A stretch of 64,000 bases of DNA from a bacterium (GCA_028713675.1 JAQTNV010000009.1:1-64000); one strand, 5' to 3'; counted from the first letter of the stretch, positions 53,585-62,056 are shown. Made by a program: numbers and translations. The notes: a model not told the origin generated them from the sequence alone.

Positions 53585-54003
53585 GCCGGGCCTTTCAGGG
53601 CTTTCTGGATTTCTTCCGGGATGACCAGTTCCATTTCCATTTCGGGATATTTCACGGCGACCTGCTCCGAACTGCCCTTGGTGCAGAGCAAATTGTTCGA
53701 GACCAGGCGGATCTCGTAATTGATGATGATTTTCCTTTTGCATTCGGCGATTGTGGCGGTGCAGGTGAATTCGTCCTTGTAGCGGAGGGGATGGATGTAT
53801 TTCACGATCGTCCGGGAAATCGGGAAGACATACCCGGAATCCAGGTAAAAATTATGCAGGTCGAGGCCGATCTGGTCGAAAATTTCGGTGCGGGCCAGCT
53901 CGAAATACTTGAAATAATGCCCGTGCCATACCACCTGGATGGGATCGACATCATGAAAGGGCACCTTCAGCCGGACCGTGCAGGTTTTCGCGCTCTTGCT
54001 CAT
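53581..54003 (-). CDS. 4HBT-family acyl-CoA/ACP thioesterase (ApeK-like)
   Basis: A 140-residue hot-dog thioesterase of the 4-hydroxybenzoyl-CoA type. The active-site stretch VPFHDVDPIQVVWHGHYFKYFELART has the Asp and the HxxY-like pattern of the family. It should release acyl groups from ACP or CoA. It sits between the lyase (one-base overlap) and the kinase fusion (four-base overlap). A thioesterase upstream of a fatty acid kinase domain fits a release-then-phosphorylate path, or an editing role freeing stalled carrier proteins. Confidence 0.9.
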   Translation of the reverse strand: MSKSAKTCTVRLKVPFHDVDPIQVVWHGHYFKYFELARTEIFDQIGLDLHNFYLDSGYVFPISRTIVKYIHPLRYKDEFTCTATIAECKRKIIINYEIRLVSNNLLCTKGSSEQVAVKYPEMEMELVIPEEIQKALKGPA

Positions 54004-55538
54004 TACTGCCTCAGGAAATCCATTTCCGGCAGGGACTCGGCCAGGATTTCAATCTCCCGGTCCATCGGATGGTCCTGCCCGTTGGCCTTCACCCGGGACC
54101 GCACCGCGCCGGCCAGGGCGGCGAGCCGCGGCCGGGCTTTCAGCCCGCCGCGCAATTCACAGGCCTGGACCGCCGCCAAAAGCTGGATGGAGGCCACCCG
54201 GCTGACGAGGTAGCACTGCCGGGCCGCGTCGCGGGCGGAGATCGTCCCCATGCTGACCTTGTCCTGGTTGTGGGATTCCGTGGAGCGGGAAAAGGAGGCC
54301 GCGGGCAGGGTATTCTTCAGCGCTTCCGCGGTCAGGGCCGAAGCCGTGATCTGCATGGCTTTGAATCCGTGGTTGACCCGGGCCATCCCCCCGGAAATCT
54401 TGACCAGGTTGGCCGGCAGTCCCCGGCTGAAGCGGGGATCCACCAGCAGGGCCAGCTGCCGTTCCAGCAGGTCGGCCGCGGCGGCCAGGGCGCTTTTCAG
54501 GGCATCCATCGCGAACGCCACGTGCCCCCCGTAAAAATTCCCCCCCATCAGCACTTCCTTCCGTTCCCAGTCCAGGAGCGGGTTGTCGTTGGCGCTGTTG
54601 ATTTCATTCGTTATCCACTCTTCGATCCATTCCAGGGCGTCGGAAACCACTCCTAAAATCTGCGGGGCGCAACGGAGTGAATAGGGGTCCTGCAGGTCCG
54701 ACGGGTTCTTTGACTCCGGGGGCGGCGTGCCGTTGGCCCCGAGCAGTTTCCTTAATTTTTCCGCGACGATGATCTGGCCGGGGTGGGGCTTGCTGCCGGC
54801 GATGACGGGGTGGAAATGTTCGGAATGCCCCTGCAGGGCCTGGACGGCCAGGGCGGTGCCGGCGATCGCGGCCTCCAGGATATTCCGGGCCCGCCCGAGC
54901 GCCACGACGGCGATCCCGGTCATCATTGACGTGCCGTTGATGAAAGCCAGCGGCTCCTTCAGCTGGAAGCGGTATTTTTTTATCCCGGCCAGCGCGAGGG
55001 CCTTCCGGGCGGGGATGACCCGGCCCCGGTAAAGGACCTCACCTTCCCCCGCGAGGGCGCGGGCGATATACGACATGGGGGTCAAGTCCCCGGAGGCCCC
55101 GACGGAACCCAGGCTCGGGACCACCGGGGTGATGTCCCGGTTCAGGAATCTGCCGGTCTGGTTCAACAGGTTGACCGTGACCCCGGAATATCCCCGCGCC
55201 AGGCAGGCCATGCGGCAGACCATCGCGGCCCGGACCTCTTCCCGGTCCAGGGGCTGGCCGACGCCGCAGCCGTGATACTGCATCAGGTTTTCCCCCAGTT
55301 TTTCCATGTTGCTGCGCTGGGCGGGGGAAATCTGGTTCCCGCAGCAGCTGCCGTACCCGGTGGAGACCCCGTAAACGGGTATCCCCTTTCGCAGGGCCTG
55401 ATCCAGGACCTCCCGCGACCTTCTCATCCGGGCCAGGAAACCGCTCCGGGTGCTGACCGCCACCCGGGCCTGCCCCCGGGCCGCGGCCCCGACCTGCTTC
55501 AGGTTCAGGGCGCCTTCTCCGATCGTGATGGTTTTCAT
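54003..55538 (-). CDS. Aromatic amino acid ammonia-lyase (MIO family, HAL/PAL/TAL-like)
   Basis: A 511-residue lyase of the histidine/phenylalanine/tyrosine ammonia-lyase family. The MIO prosthetic group would form from Ala148-Ser149-Gly150 in GSVGASGDLTPMSYIA. The catalytic Tyr56 lies in PVYGVSTGYG, and FINGTSMMTG and NPLLDWERKEVLMGGNFYGG are normal. The substrate-selectivity pair reads Tyr88-His89 (MQYHGCGVG), where histidine lyases have Ser-His and known tyrosine lyases His-Leu, so substrate is not certain. By context it probably gives cinnamate or p-coumarate as starter. The Met at 55538 is used; an earlier start adds 25 residues not typical of the family. It leads a five-gene operon. Confidence 0.92.
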   Translation of the reverse strand: MKTITIGEGALNLKQVGAAARGQARVAVSTRSGFLARMRRSREVLDQALRKGIPVYGVSTGYGSCCGNQISPAQRSNMEKLGENLMQYHGCGVGQPLDREEVRAAMVCRMACLARGYSGVTVNLLNQTGRFLNRDITPVVPSLGSVGASGDLTPMSYIARALAGEGEVLYRGRVIPARKALALAGIKKYRFQLKEPLAFINGTSMMTGIAVVALGRARNILEAAIAGTALAVQALQGHSEHFHPVIAGSKPHPGQIIVAEKLRKLLGANGTPPPESKNPSDLQDPYSLRCAPQILGVVSDALEWIEEWITNEINSANDNPLLDWERKEVLMGGNFYGGHVAFAMDALKSALAAAADLLERQLALLVDPRFSRGLPANLVKISGGMARVNHGFKAMQITASALTAEALKNTLPAASFSRSTESHNQDKVSMGTISARDAARQCYLVSRVASIQLLAAVQACELRGGLKARPRLAALAGAVRSRVKANGQDHPMDREIEILAESLPEMDFLRQ

Positions 55539-56210
55539 GTTTTTTCTTTTCTTTCCGCCTGCGTTTGAGATCTTTCTTCTGGTCCGGGTCGGGATCAATT
55601 CCGGCTCAATCAATCCGGTGATGAATATCCGGGCTCCTTACCTGTTTTCCCATATCCTTTGCATTTCCCCGCCTAAAATCAACCCTCCGGCAGGGCATAG
55701 CGCACAGAGCAGAGTGTCCATAGTGTCCGTAGTGTCCATAGTGTCAAAGAACAGTCCATTGTGTCCGTAGTGTCTATCGTGTCCATAGTGTCAAAGAACA
55801 GTCCATTGTGTCCGTAGTGTCCATCATGATCGCACAGAGCATAGAGCTCAGAATGTTTATCTGGTTTATCTGGTTTATCTGGTTTATCTGGTCTATCTGG
55901 TTTTACTACTTACTGCTTACTGCATACTGCCTACTGGTTACTGGCTTCTGGCTACCGGCTACCTGATACTGGCGCAGGCTAAAGCCTGCGGCTACCTGCT
56001 TTCACCTTTGACCTTTGAACTTTGACCTTTATTTGGCATTTGCCCCTCAGGGGTTCTCGTCCCGAGCCACCCTTCGGGGTCGAGGGAAGCTTGGGCATTT
56101 GAACTTTTGACTTTGCCCTATGCTCTCTGCCCTCTGCCCTTTGCTCTTTTCCCTTTGAGCTTTCACCTTTTACGCTTTACCCCTCACGCCTAACGTCTTT
56201 TACCTTTTGC
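55539..56210. repeat. 672-bp gene-free interval: tandem words and right copy of the 109-bp repeat
   Basis: 55700-55830 is GTCCATAGTGTCCGTAGTG words with CAAAGAACAGTCCATTGTG twice. 55855-55905 is a tandem array of TTTATCTGG (about five units). TACTGCTTACTGCATACTGC follows at about 55905-55935. Bases 56025-56133 are the direct repeat matching 49587-49695. The rest is CTTTGACCTTTG words up to the radical SAM stop. No gene is supported. Confidence 0.85.
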
Positions 56211-57560
56211 TTATTGTATAAGCTTTTCCCACAACGGCCCCGGGTATCCCCGGCGGTGAAACCGGGCGATGGTCTGATATATCTTTTCGCCCCCGTCGCC
56301 GATGATCCAGCTGGTTTTGCCGTTGATTTTTTCTTTCACCACTTTATTGATCTCGCCGCAGCCGGAAAATTCCCCGGAATAAAATATCGGGTCGAGCCCG
56401 ACGGCGTCTTTGCCGATTCTATTCTGCGCGACGGCCAGGTCCCAGAGCGAAGTGCGCGGGTAGACCCTGATTCCGCAGAAAATAAAGATTACGCATTTTT
56501 CCAGTTTCTCCGCCCGGCTGAAGGTCGTTTCCAGGGTTTCCCGGTTTTCGCCCGGGGCCCCGCAGAGCAGGTAATGCGCCACCTTCAGGCCGGCGGCGCA
56601 GGCCGCGTTATGACCGCTGATCACGGCCCGGACGTCAAAGGGCTTATTCAGGGAAACCAGCATCTCGTCGCAGAGGGAATCCGTGCCGAATTCCACGTGG
56701 GAGAGGCCGCCTTCCGCCAGCTTCCGGTAATAATCGTCCGGCATCGGGATGGGGCTGAAAAAAGCCCCCCAGGGGATCCGGACCCCTTTCCGGGCCAGGG
56801 CCCCGCCGACCTCCAGGCTGTATTTTACGTCCGCGTTAAACGAGGAATCCGTGAAAAAAATGAATTTCGCGCCGGCTTCCTGGAGTTCCAGGGCCTGGGC
56901 CGCCACTTCCCCGGGATCAAAACACCTCGTTTTGTTTCCTTCCAGTAAAGGATAGGTGCAATAGGAACAATTAAAGGGGCACCCCCTCTTGGTCTGGATA
57001 TTCATCATGCCGCCGTTCTGCAGGTAAAACCCCAGGTGCGGATCGTTCCGGTTTGATCTTCTCCGGATTTCCCCGGTCCAGGGTTCATTCCGGCCGGGTT
57101 TTCCTCCCGGGCGGATCACCCCCGGGACCAGGGCCGGATCGCCGCCCCGGCCCAGGGCCTCCAGCAGCAGCTTCAGCTTTTCGCCTTCGCCGATGATCCC
57201 GTAATCGGCCCCGGTTATTCTCATCAGCTCTTCCGGAAAGATGTTGAACGCGCTTCCGCCGAGGACGATGGGGGCGGGAGTGGCCTCCCGGATCTGCCGG
57301 GCGACGCCCTGGAAATCGGTCGTGAATTCCAGCGGGTAGGTCCCGTCCACGTTGTCAATGTTGCGCAGGGACATTCCGACCAGGTCGGGCCGGAATTCCC
57401 TGATCGCGTTTGTCACTTCCCGGTTGTTTCCGGAGGGGCAGAGATCCAGGATCCTGACCTCGTGGCTGTCCGCGATGGCCCCGGCGACATAATCCAGGCC
57501 GATCGGGTAGACCGGGTAGGGGTTCTTATATTTATTGGTCGAGACGAGTAATACTTTCAC
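56211..57560 (-). CDS. B12-binding/radical SAM protein 1 of the polyene cluster
   Basis: A 449-residue cobalamin-type radical SAM protein. An N-terminal Rossmann-like B12-binding region (~1-150: VYPIGLDYVAGAI.., DLVGMSLRNIDNVDG, VLGGSAFNIFPEEL, YGIIGEGE) precedes the radical SAM core with CPFNCSYC (Cys194, 198, 201). The family includes methylases acting on unreactive carbons and ring-forming enzymes; the substrate here is unknown. The start is a GTG at 57560. It lies 84 bases downstream of the dehydratase gene, last in the operon carrier protein - ApeI-like - ApeP-like - radical SAM, so it very probably acts on the cluster's product. Confidence 0.88.
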   Translation of the reverse strand: MKVLLVSTNKYKNPYPVYPIGLDYVAGAIADSHEVRILDLCPSGNNREVTNAIREFRPDLVGMSLRNIDNVDGTYPLEFTTDFQGVARQIREATPAPIVLGGSAFNIFPEELMRITGADYGIIGEGEKLKLLLEALGRGGDPALVPGVIRPGGKPGRNEPWTGEIRRRSNRNDPHLGFYLQNGGMMNIQTKRGCPFNCSYCTYPLLEGNKTRCFDPGEVAAQALELQEAGAKFIFFTDSSFNADVKYSLEVGGALARKGVRIPWGAFFSPIPMPDDYYRKLAEGGLSHVEFGTDSLCDEMLVSLNKPFDVRAVISGHNAACAAGLKVAHYLLCGAPGENRETLETTFSRAEKLEKCVIFIFCGIRVYPRTSLWDLAVAQNRIGKDAVGLDPIFYSGEFSGCGEINKVVKEKINGKTSWIIGDGGEKIYQTIARFHRRGYPGPLWEKLIQ

Positions 57561-57644
57561 CGCGGTTGCCTGGCTGATCTTACATAATATGGAATCAGAT
57601 ACATCAGGAGGCCGGAAGGCCGGTTTCCCGGACCTGGGCGGTTT

Positions 57645-58052
57645 TTATATCCGGTAGACCTGGAGCTCCAGGTTTCCCAGGATCCGGTCGCCATCGAAGG
57701 CGGTTCCCGAAAAGGTTCCGTAATTATCCCGGTCGACCAGTTTTTTCGCCGTCAGCGTCACCGTGTCGCCCACGGGAATCCCCGCGGCGAAAAAAGTCGC
57801 TTCCTTGATGCCGACGATCACCCCGGGGCCGCCCGGCTTCACCTTGTTTTTCTGGTTCCAGCCCACGGAAAATGCCACAGTCTGGGCCACCAGCTCGATA
57901 ATGATGATGATCCCGGCGTTTTGGGCGTCAACCAGGGGCCAGGTGTCGAGCACCCGGGCCCGGGCCCGGCAGGTGTTTTCATCAACCTCCAGGATCTCTT
58001 CTATCATCCTGATTCTTCCCCGGTGCGGGATGTAATCCTCTACATTAAACAT
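57645..58052 (-). CDS. Hot-dog 3-hydroxyacyl-ACP dehydratase, ApeP-like
   Basis: A 135-residue hot-dog fold protein. YIPHRGRIRMIEEI carries the His, and IIIIELVAQTVAFSVG the Glu-containing helix, that together form FabA/FabZ-type dehydratase sites; the placement is that of ApeP proteins, which remove water from 3-hydroxyacyl-ACP. With the neighbouring ApeI-like protein it could form a heterodimer, as found in characterised aryl polyene systems. It starts five bases after the ApeI-like gene. No enoyl reductase is present, so dehydration would give conjugated double bonds. Confidence 0.85.
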   Translation of the reverse strand: MFNVEDYIPHRGRIRMIEEILEVDENTCRARARVLDTWPLVDAQNAGIIIIIELVAQTVAFSVGWNQKNKVKPGGPGVIVGIKEATFFAAGIPVGDTVTLTAKKLVDRDNYGTFSGTAFDGDRILGNLELQVYRI

Positions 58053-58057
58053 GTCCG

Positions 58058-58429
58058 TCAGGAAGCGTCCGTGGCAACCATGACCAGGCCGGAGCAGACG
58101 ATTTCCCGGTCATGGTAAATTGTAAAAGCCCGGGAGCCGGGATCGCCTTCATCTTTTGTTAAAATCACCACGTCCAGTTCACAACCGGGCCGGGCGATAT
58201 TTCGGAATCTGACTCTTTTAAATTCTTTTAACACCAGCCTTACGCCTTTCCGCCGGGCATTTTCGTCCAGCACGTCCTGGACAAACTTGAGTAAAGCTAT
58301 GCCGGGCAGGATCGGGTCCTGGGGGAAATGGCCTTCGAACCAGGGCGAATCGGGGGGAACGGCAAAGCGGCCCTTGATCCGGTCGGACTCCGTCTCAAAT
58401 TTAACAAAATCAGACCAGATTTCTTTCAT
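58058..58429 (-). CDS. Hot-dog dehydratase-like protein, ApeI-like
   Basis: A 123-residue hot-dog protein with SPWFEGHFPQDPILPGIALLKFVQ, the GHFP..PILPG pattern of FabZ/ApeI thioester dehydratases. The helix after PG carries no Glu like that of FabZ, so on its own it may be a weak enzyme and act with the ApeP-like partner (inference). It lies five bases after the third carrier protein and five bases before the ApeP-like gene, so these three genes are one transcript. Confidence 0.86.
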   Translation of the reverse strand: MKEIWSDFVKFETESDRIKGRFAVPPDSPWFEGHFPQDPILPGIALLKFVQDVLDENARRKGVRLVLKEFKRVRFRNIARPGCELDVVILTKDEGDPGSRAFTIYHDREIVCSGLVMVATDAS

Positions 58430-58434
58430 TCACT

Positions 58435-58686
58435 TCAGGCGGAGGCGGGGATTATGGAAGAGACATAATCAACCACGTCTTTGACGGTCCGGATGTTTTT
58501 TATTTTCTCCTCGTCGATCTCGATATTCAGTTTCTCTTCGAGCATGCCGATCATGTCCAGGGCGTCAATGCTGTCCAGCCCCAGCTCCTCGAACAGCTTG
58601 GCGGAAAAGGAAATTTTCTCCTGCGGAACCTCAAACTGCTCCACGAAATAATACTTGATCATTTCGTAAATTTCTTCCTGCGTCAT
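58435..58686 (-). CDS. Acyl carrier protein 3 of the polyene cluster
   Basis: An 83-residue carrier protein with the phosphopantetheine serine in LGLDSIDALDMIGMLEE. The amphipathic helices are normal, and the first helix is rich in Tyr and Phe (EIYEMIKYYFVEQF). It is the first gene of the operon with the two hot-dog proteins and a radical SAM protein. A third carrier protein in one cluster suggests separate carriers for starter loading, elongation and tailoring. The upstream GGGAAAA is a weak ribosome site. Confidence 0.93.
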   Translation of the reverse strand: MTQEEIYEMIKYYFVEQFEVPQEKISFSAKLFEELGLDSIDALDMIGMLEEKLNIEIDEEKIKNIRTVKDVVDYVSSIIPASA

Positions 58687-58803
58687 TTTTCCCGAATCCC
58701 TTGAATTCTAATGATATTAATATGTTATCTTGCCGTTTTTTCCCGGGGGAAGATTATATTACCGCTCGGACAGGACTGTCAAACCGCGATCCGGGCCGGG
58801 GGT

Positions 58804-60015
58804 CTATGCCCGCGGACGTTTTTTCTGGGAGGATCTTAGGACGTCCAGGATGAGTTTGCTCATCCTGAGGGTCTGGGATTCTTTCGCGTAAAATTGTTCC
58901 CACGCCAGATGGTACAGCTTCTGCAATGTTTCCGGGCTCATGTTTCGCGGCCGGAAAACCACGTTGGCGGCGTTATAGTGGTTCCAGTCGCGGTCAAAAA
59001 TGCGTTTTTCCGATTCCAGCTGTTCCCAGTACTGGGTATGCGGAAAAGGCGTGAGGATCGTGAACTCCGCCAAGTCCAGGTCGACCGTCAGGAGAAAATC
59101 GATGAACCGCTTGATGAAATCCTCGGTGTGGTCATCCAGCCCGAGCAGGATGGTGCCCTCCACCCCGATCCCGTGGTCATGGCAGAGCTTGATCCGGTCG
59201 CGGATTTTGTCCGAGATGGTGTAGATGGCGTGATACACATACCAGCATCCGGCCTCCCGGGCCAGCTTCAGGAGCTCCGCGTCCGTGGAAATCGGATGGG
59301 AAACCCAGCGCTTGCCCATGCCCTTCAGGGCCCGGAACAGCGTTTTCTGGTACTCGAGGTTCTGCTCCAGCGAGTTGTCCACGATGAACAGGTAGGGCGA
59401 ACACCGCGCGACATCCTCCAGAACCCGGTCCATCGGCTTGATGCGGTGGACCCGGCCCCCCAGGAAGGGGGTGCAACAGGGCGCGCAATTGAAGCGGCAC
59501 CCGCGCGAGGTCTCCACCAGGTCGACCAGTTCCCAGCCCTTGTGAGTGTAGAATTGTTGCTTGTCCAGCAGGTCCCGGCGCGGGAGGGGAACCGCGGAAA
59601 TATCCGGAAAGGCTTCGTGGCGGTACACTTTTTTCATCCGCCCCCGCGTGAAGTCCTCCACCATCTGCGGGATCAGGCCCTCGCCCTCGCCGACCACGAT
59701 CGCGTCGGCGTGCGCGGCCGCCTCCTGCTCGTGCAGGGCCACCGCCAGCCCGCCCATGACCACGGTCTTGCCCCGGGCCTTGAACTTCCGCGCGATCTCG
59801 TAGCCGTTCGGGGTCTGGCTGGAGAGCATCATCGAGATCCCGATCAGGTCGGCGTCGCGGTCGAAATCGATCGGCTGGACATTCTCATCCGTGACCGAGA
59901 CCTCCACCCCGGCGGGAACGTTCGCCGCGGCCTGGATGACGCCCAGAGGGGGAAGATTAAACGGGGTCTGGCCGGAGAGCTTCGGCCAGGTCGGATAAAT
60001 CAGGTGAAAACGCAT
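58804..60015 (-). CDS. B12-binding/radical SAM protein 2 of the polyene cluster
   Basis: A 403-residue cobalamin-type radical SAM protein. The B12-binding-like domain (~1-130) contains NLPPLGVIQAAA, DLIGISMMLSS, VVMGGLAVALHEQEA and AIVVGEGEGL. The radical SAM cluster is CRFNCAPC (Cys173, 177, 180), followed by an extra Cys. The C-terminal region (~320-400) resembles that of B12-type enzymes working on lipids and pigments. It is divergent from radical SAM protein 3. A six-codon minicistron with a strong ribosome site lies immediately upstream. Substrate unknown. Confidence 0.88.
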   Translation of the reverse strand: MRFHLIYPTWPKLSGQTPFNLPPLGVIQAAANVPAGVEVSVTDENVQPIDFDRDADLIGISMMLSSQTPNGYEIARKFKARGKTVVMGGLAVALHEQEAAAHADAIVVGEGEGLIPQMVEDFTRGRMKKVYRHEAFPDISAVPLPRRDLLDKQQFYTHKGWELVDLVETSRGCRFNCAPCCTPFLGGRVHRIKPMDRVLEDVARCSPYLFIVDNSLEQNLEYQKTLFRALKGMGKRWVSHPISTDAELLKLAREAGCWYVYHAIYTISDKIRDRIKLCHDHGIGVEGTILLGLDDHTEDFIKRFIDFLLTVDLDLAEFTILTPFPHTQYWEQLESEKRIFDRDWNHYNAANVVFRPRNMSPETLQKLYHLAWEQFYAKESQTLRMSKLILDVLRSSQKKRPRA

Positions 60016-60024
60016 AACGGTGGC

Positions 60025-60042
60025 TTATCTTAACACACTCAT
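60025..60042 (-). CDS. Possible leader minicistron (MSVLR) upstream of radical SAM protein 2
   Basis: ATG AGT GTG TTA AGA TAA on the minus strand, preceded by GGAGGAG, the best ribosome site in this region. It is in frame with, and stops nine bases before, the radical SAM start, which itself has no good site. It may provide reinitiation coupling or be chance. Confidence 0.3.
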   Translation of the reverse strand: MSVLR

Positions 60043-60187
60043 TTCTCCTCCGGTAGGCCCGGAAAATCCGGAAAATACCGGAACTGTCCGGGGTGAAACT
60101 CGGGCCATTCTCCGTCGGCCGATCGGCTTTCCGGGCGGCGAAAAACGCATTGCAATGTAACCGGGAAGATGTTATAAAATCACCCAA

Positions 60188-61729
60188 ATGGCCCCCCTGA
60201 AATCAAAGCGTTACGGTCCGGGAAACCGCTTCCGGAAAATTTACCTGGTCGCCCCCCGCCATCCCGAAAACATCTGGGCCATGCAGGTAACGGTCGATCT
60301 TTTCGGGGCCAAAACCCTGATGCCCAACGCCGCCCTGGCCACCCTTATGGCCCTGACCCCGCCCGGGGTCTCGGTCGAATACGTGCTCGGCGACGAGAAC
60401 CTCTCCCCGGTCGACTTTGACCTGCCCTGCGACCTCGTGGCCGTGACCGGGAGCACGCTCCATGCCCGGCGGATCCGCGAGATCTGCGGGGAATTCCGCC
60501 GGAGAAAGATCCCCGTCGCCCTGGGCGGGACCTACGCCAGTTTATACCGGGACGAACTGAGGGACCTGGCGGATTACCTTTTCATCGGCGAGGCCGAGGA
60601 GACCTGGCCGGAATTCCTCCGCCAGTGGCAGAACGGCAATGCCACCAGCACCTATGTTGCACAGTCACACCCCGACCTCTCGATCAGCCCGGCCCCCGAC
60701 TGGTCGCTGATTAACGCCCGTGATTACCTGTATCTCACGGTCCAGACCAGCCGCGGCTGCCCGAACCGCTGCGACTTCTGCGACGTGATCCAGTATTTCG
60801 GTAGGGTCTACCGGACCAAGGCCATCCCGCAGATACTCGAGGAAGTGAAAACCGCCCACCGGCTGGGGGCGCAGACCGTGTTTTTCTCGGACGACAATTT
60901 CCTCGGCAACCGGTCCTTCACCAAGGAGCTCCTCCCGGAACTGATCCGCTGGAACACCGCCCAGGCCTACCCGCTCTCCTTTTCCGCCCAGGTCACCGTC
61001 CAGGCGGGGGACGATCCGGAACTTCTGAAAATGCTCGCGGACGCCAAGTTTTCCGTGCTGTTCCTGGGGGTGGAGACCTCCCGGAAGGAAAGCCTGGAGG
61101 AAATTCACAAGACCCACAATCTCCAGCACGACCTCCGCCAGCGGCTCCGGGCCATTTCCAGTTACGGGATGGTCCCCTTTCTCGGCATGATTGTCGGGTT
61201 TGACCACGATGATCTCACCATCTTTGACGAGCTTAACCAGTTCATTGATGACACCTACGCCCCGATCGTCTGTCTCAGTCTTCTGAACGCACCGAAAAAT
61301 ACGGAATTATACAACCGGCTCCAGCGGGAGAACCGGCTGGTGGCGGACGATTTTTCCGGGGAATGGCAGTTTTTCTCCAACATCATCCCCAAGCAGATGA
61401 CCCGGGAGGAACTGCAACAGCAATATGTGAAGCTTTTCCGGAAAATCTACGAACCCGAGCGGTTCGGGTTGCGGCTGGAACGGTGGCTGTCAAATGTGAC
61501 ATACCAGAGCGCCCTGTATGTAAACAAAAAATTCAGCCTGCGCCAGTTCGCCCGGGGCCTGCAGATCATCAGGTTTTTTCTTTTCCGCACGGAAGCCCCG
61601 TTGCGCCGCCTGCTCTGGCGGAGCCTCGCCTTCACCTGGAAATTCGACCGCCGGCTTCTGCGGCGCACTTTCTCCGTCATCGCCCAGTACCCGCATTTCT
61701 ATTACTTTGTCGCCGCGATGAAAAAATAA
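60188..61729 (+). CDS. B12-binding/radical SAM protein 3 of the polyene cluster
   Basis: A 513-residue cobalamin-type radical SAM protein. The B12-binding-like N-terminal domain (~15-150) includes TLMPNAALATLMALTPPG, DLVAVTGSTLHARRI, VALGGTYASLY and YLFIGEAEETW. The cluster motif is CPNRCDFC (Cys191, 195, 198), and DDNFLGNR, VETSRKESLEE and GMIVGFDHDD follow as in the HpnP/HpnR-like and related B12 subfamilies. The C-terminal ~90 residues are basic and partly hydrophobic (IIRFFLFRTEAPLRRLLWRSLAF), suggesting membrane contact. It is divergent from radical SAM protein 2 across a 172-bp region. The ribosome site is weak. Confidence 0.88.
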   Translation: MAPLKSKRYGPGNRFRKIYLVAPRHPENIWAMQVTVDLFGAKTLMPNAALATLMALTPPGVSVEYVLGDENLSPVDFDLPCDLVAVTGSTLHARRIREICGEFRRRKIPVALGGTYASLYRDELRDLADYLFIGEAEETWPEFLRQWQNGNATSTYVAQSHPDLSISPAPDWSLINARDYLYLTVQTSRGCPNRCDFCDVIQYFGRVYRTKAIPQILEEVKTAHRLGAQTVFFSDDNFLGNRSFTKELLPELIRWNTAQAYPLSFSAQVTVQAGDDPELLKMLADAKFSVLFLGVETSRKESLEEIHKTHNLQHDLRQRLRAISSYGMVPFLGMIVGFDHDDLTIFDELNQFIDDTYAPIVCLSLLNAPKNTELYNRLQRENRLVADDFSGEWQFFSNIIPKQMTREELQQQYVKLFRKIYEPERFGLRLERWLSNVTYQSALYVNKKFSLRQFARGLQIIRFFLFRTEAPLRRLLWRSLAFTWKFDRRLLRRTFSVIAQYPHFYYFVAAMKK

Positions 61730-62056
61730 CTGCTGATTGATATATTAATGTGTATAAAATAAATTTTGGCATTATGTATATTTTGGTTAATCAAAGCCAT
61801 GAAAAAAACAGATATTTTATTTTTCAATCCCCCTTCATCCCCCTTTGATCAAGGGGGAAATTTCTTCACCCCTCTTTGTCGAAAGAGGGGGAGGGGAGAT
61901 TTTCACAAGAAATCCCCAGAAAAACATAATGATATTCCCAGGATGCAATTTGTCTTTCGAGCAAAGGCTTATTTGAACTTTTCCTTACCACGTCCGTAGG
62001 ATCAAAACTAATTATTTAAATTTAATAAAAGATAAGAATCATTTCCTCCCGATAAA
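61730..62056. other. AT-rich gene-free interval with a palindromic repeat and possible radical SAM relic
   Basis: The + strand reads MKKTDILFFNPP from 61799, much like the N-terminus of B12-type radical SAM proteins. It then runs into a palindromic repeat (CCCCCTTTGATCAAGGGGG near 61840 and CCCCTCTTTGTCGAAAGAGG after it) and stops at 61999. The interval is far richer in A+T than its neighbours. I do not call a gene; a decayed fourth radical SAM gene is possible. The AT-rich end may hold the ligase promoter. Confidence 0.45.

Noticed and set aside
54003..55538. Histidine degradation gene (hutH)
   Set aside because: No other Hut genes are present, the selectivity pair differs from Ser-His, and it is translationally coupled to polyene cluster genes.
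55700..55910. Possible CRISPR array in the repeat-rich spacer
   Set aside because: Units are 9-20 bases, imperfect, without spacers of even length or cas genes; no CRISPR array was seen anywhere in the window.
61766..61999. A 77-codon open frame between radical SAM protein 3 and the ligase
   Set aside because: Most of it translates a palindromic intergenic repeat; only the first dozen residues resemble a protein, so it is reported as a possible relic and not a gene.
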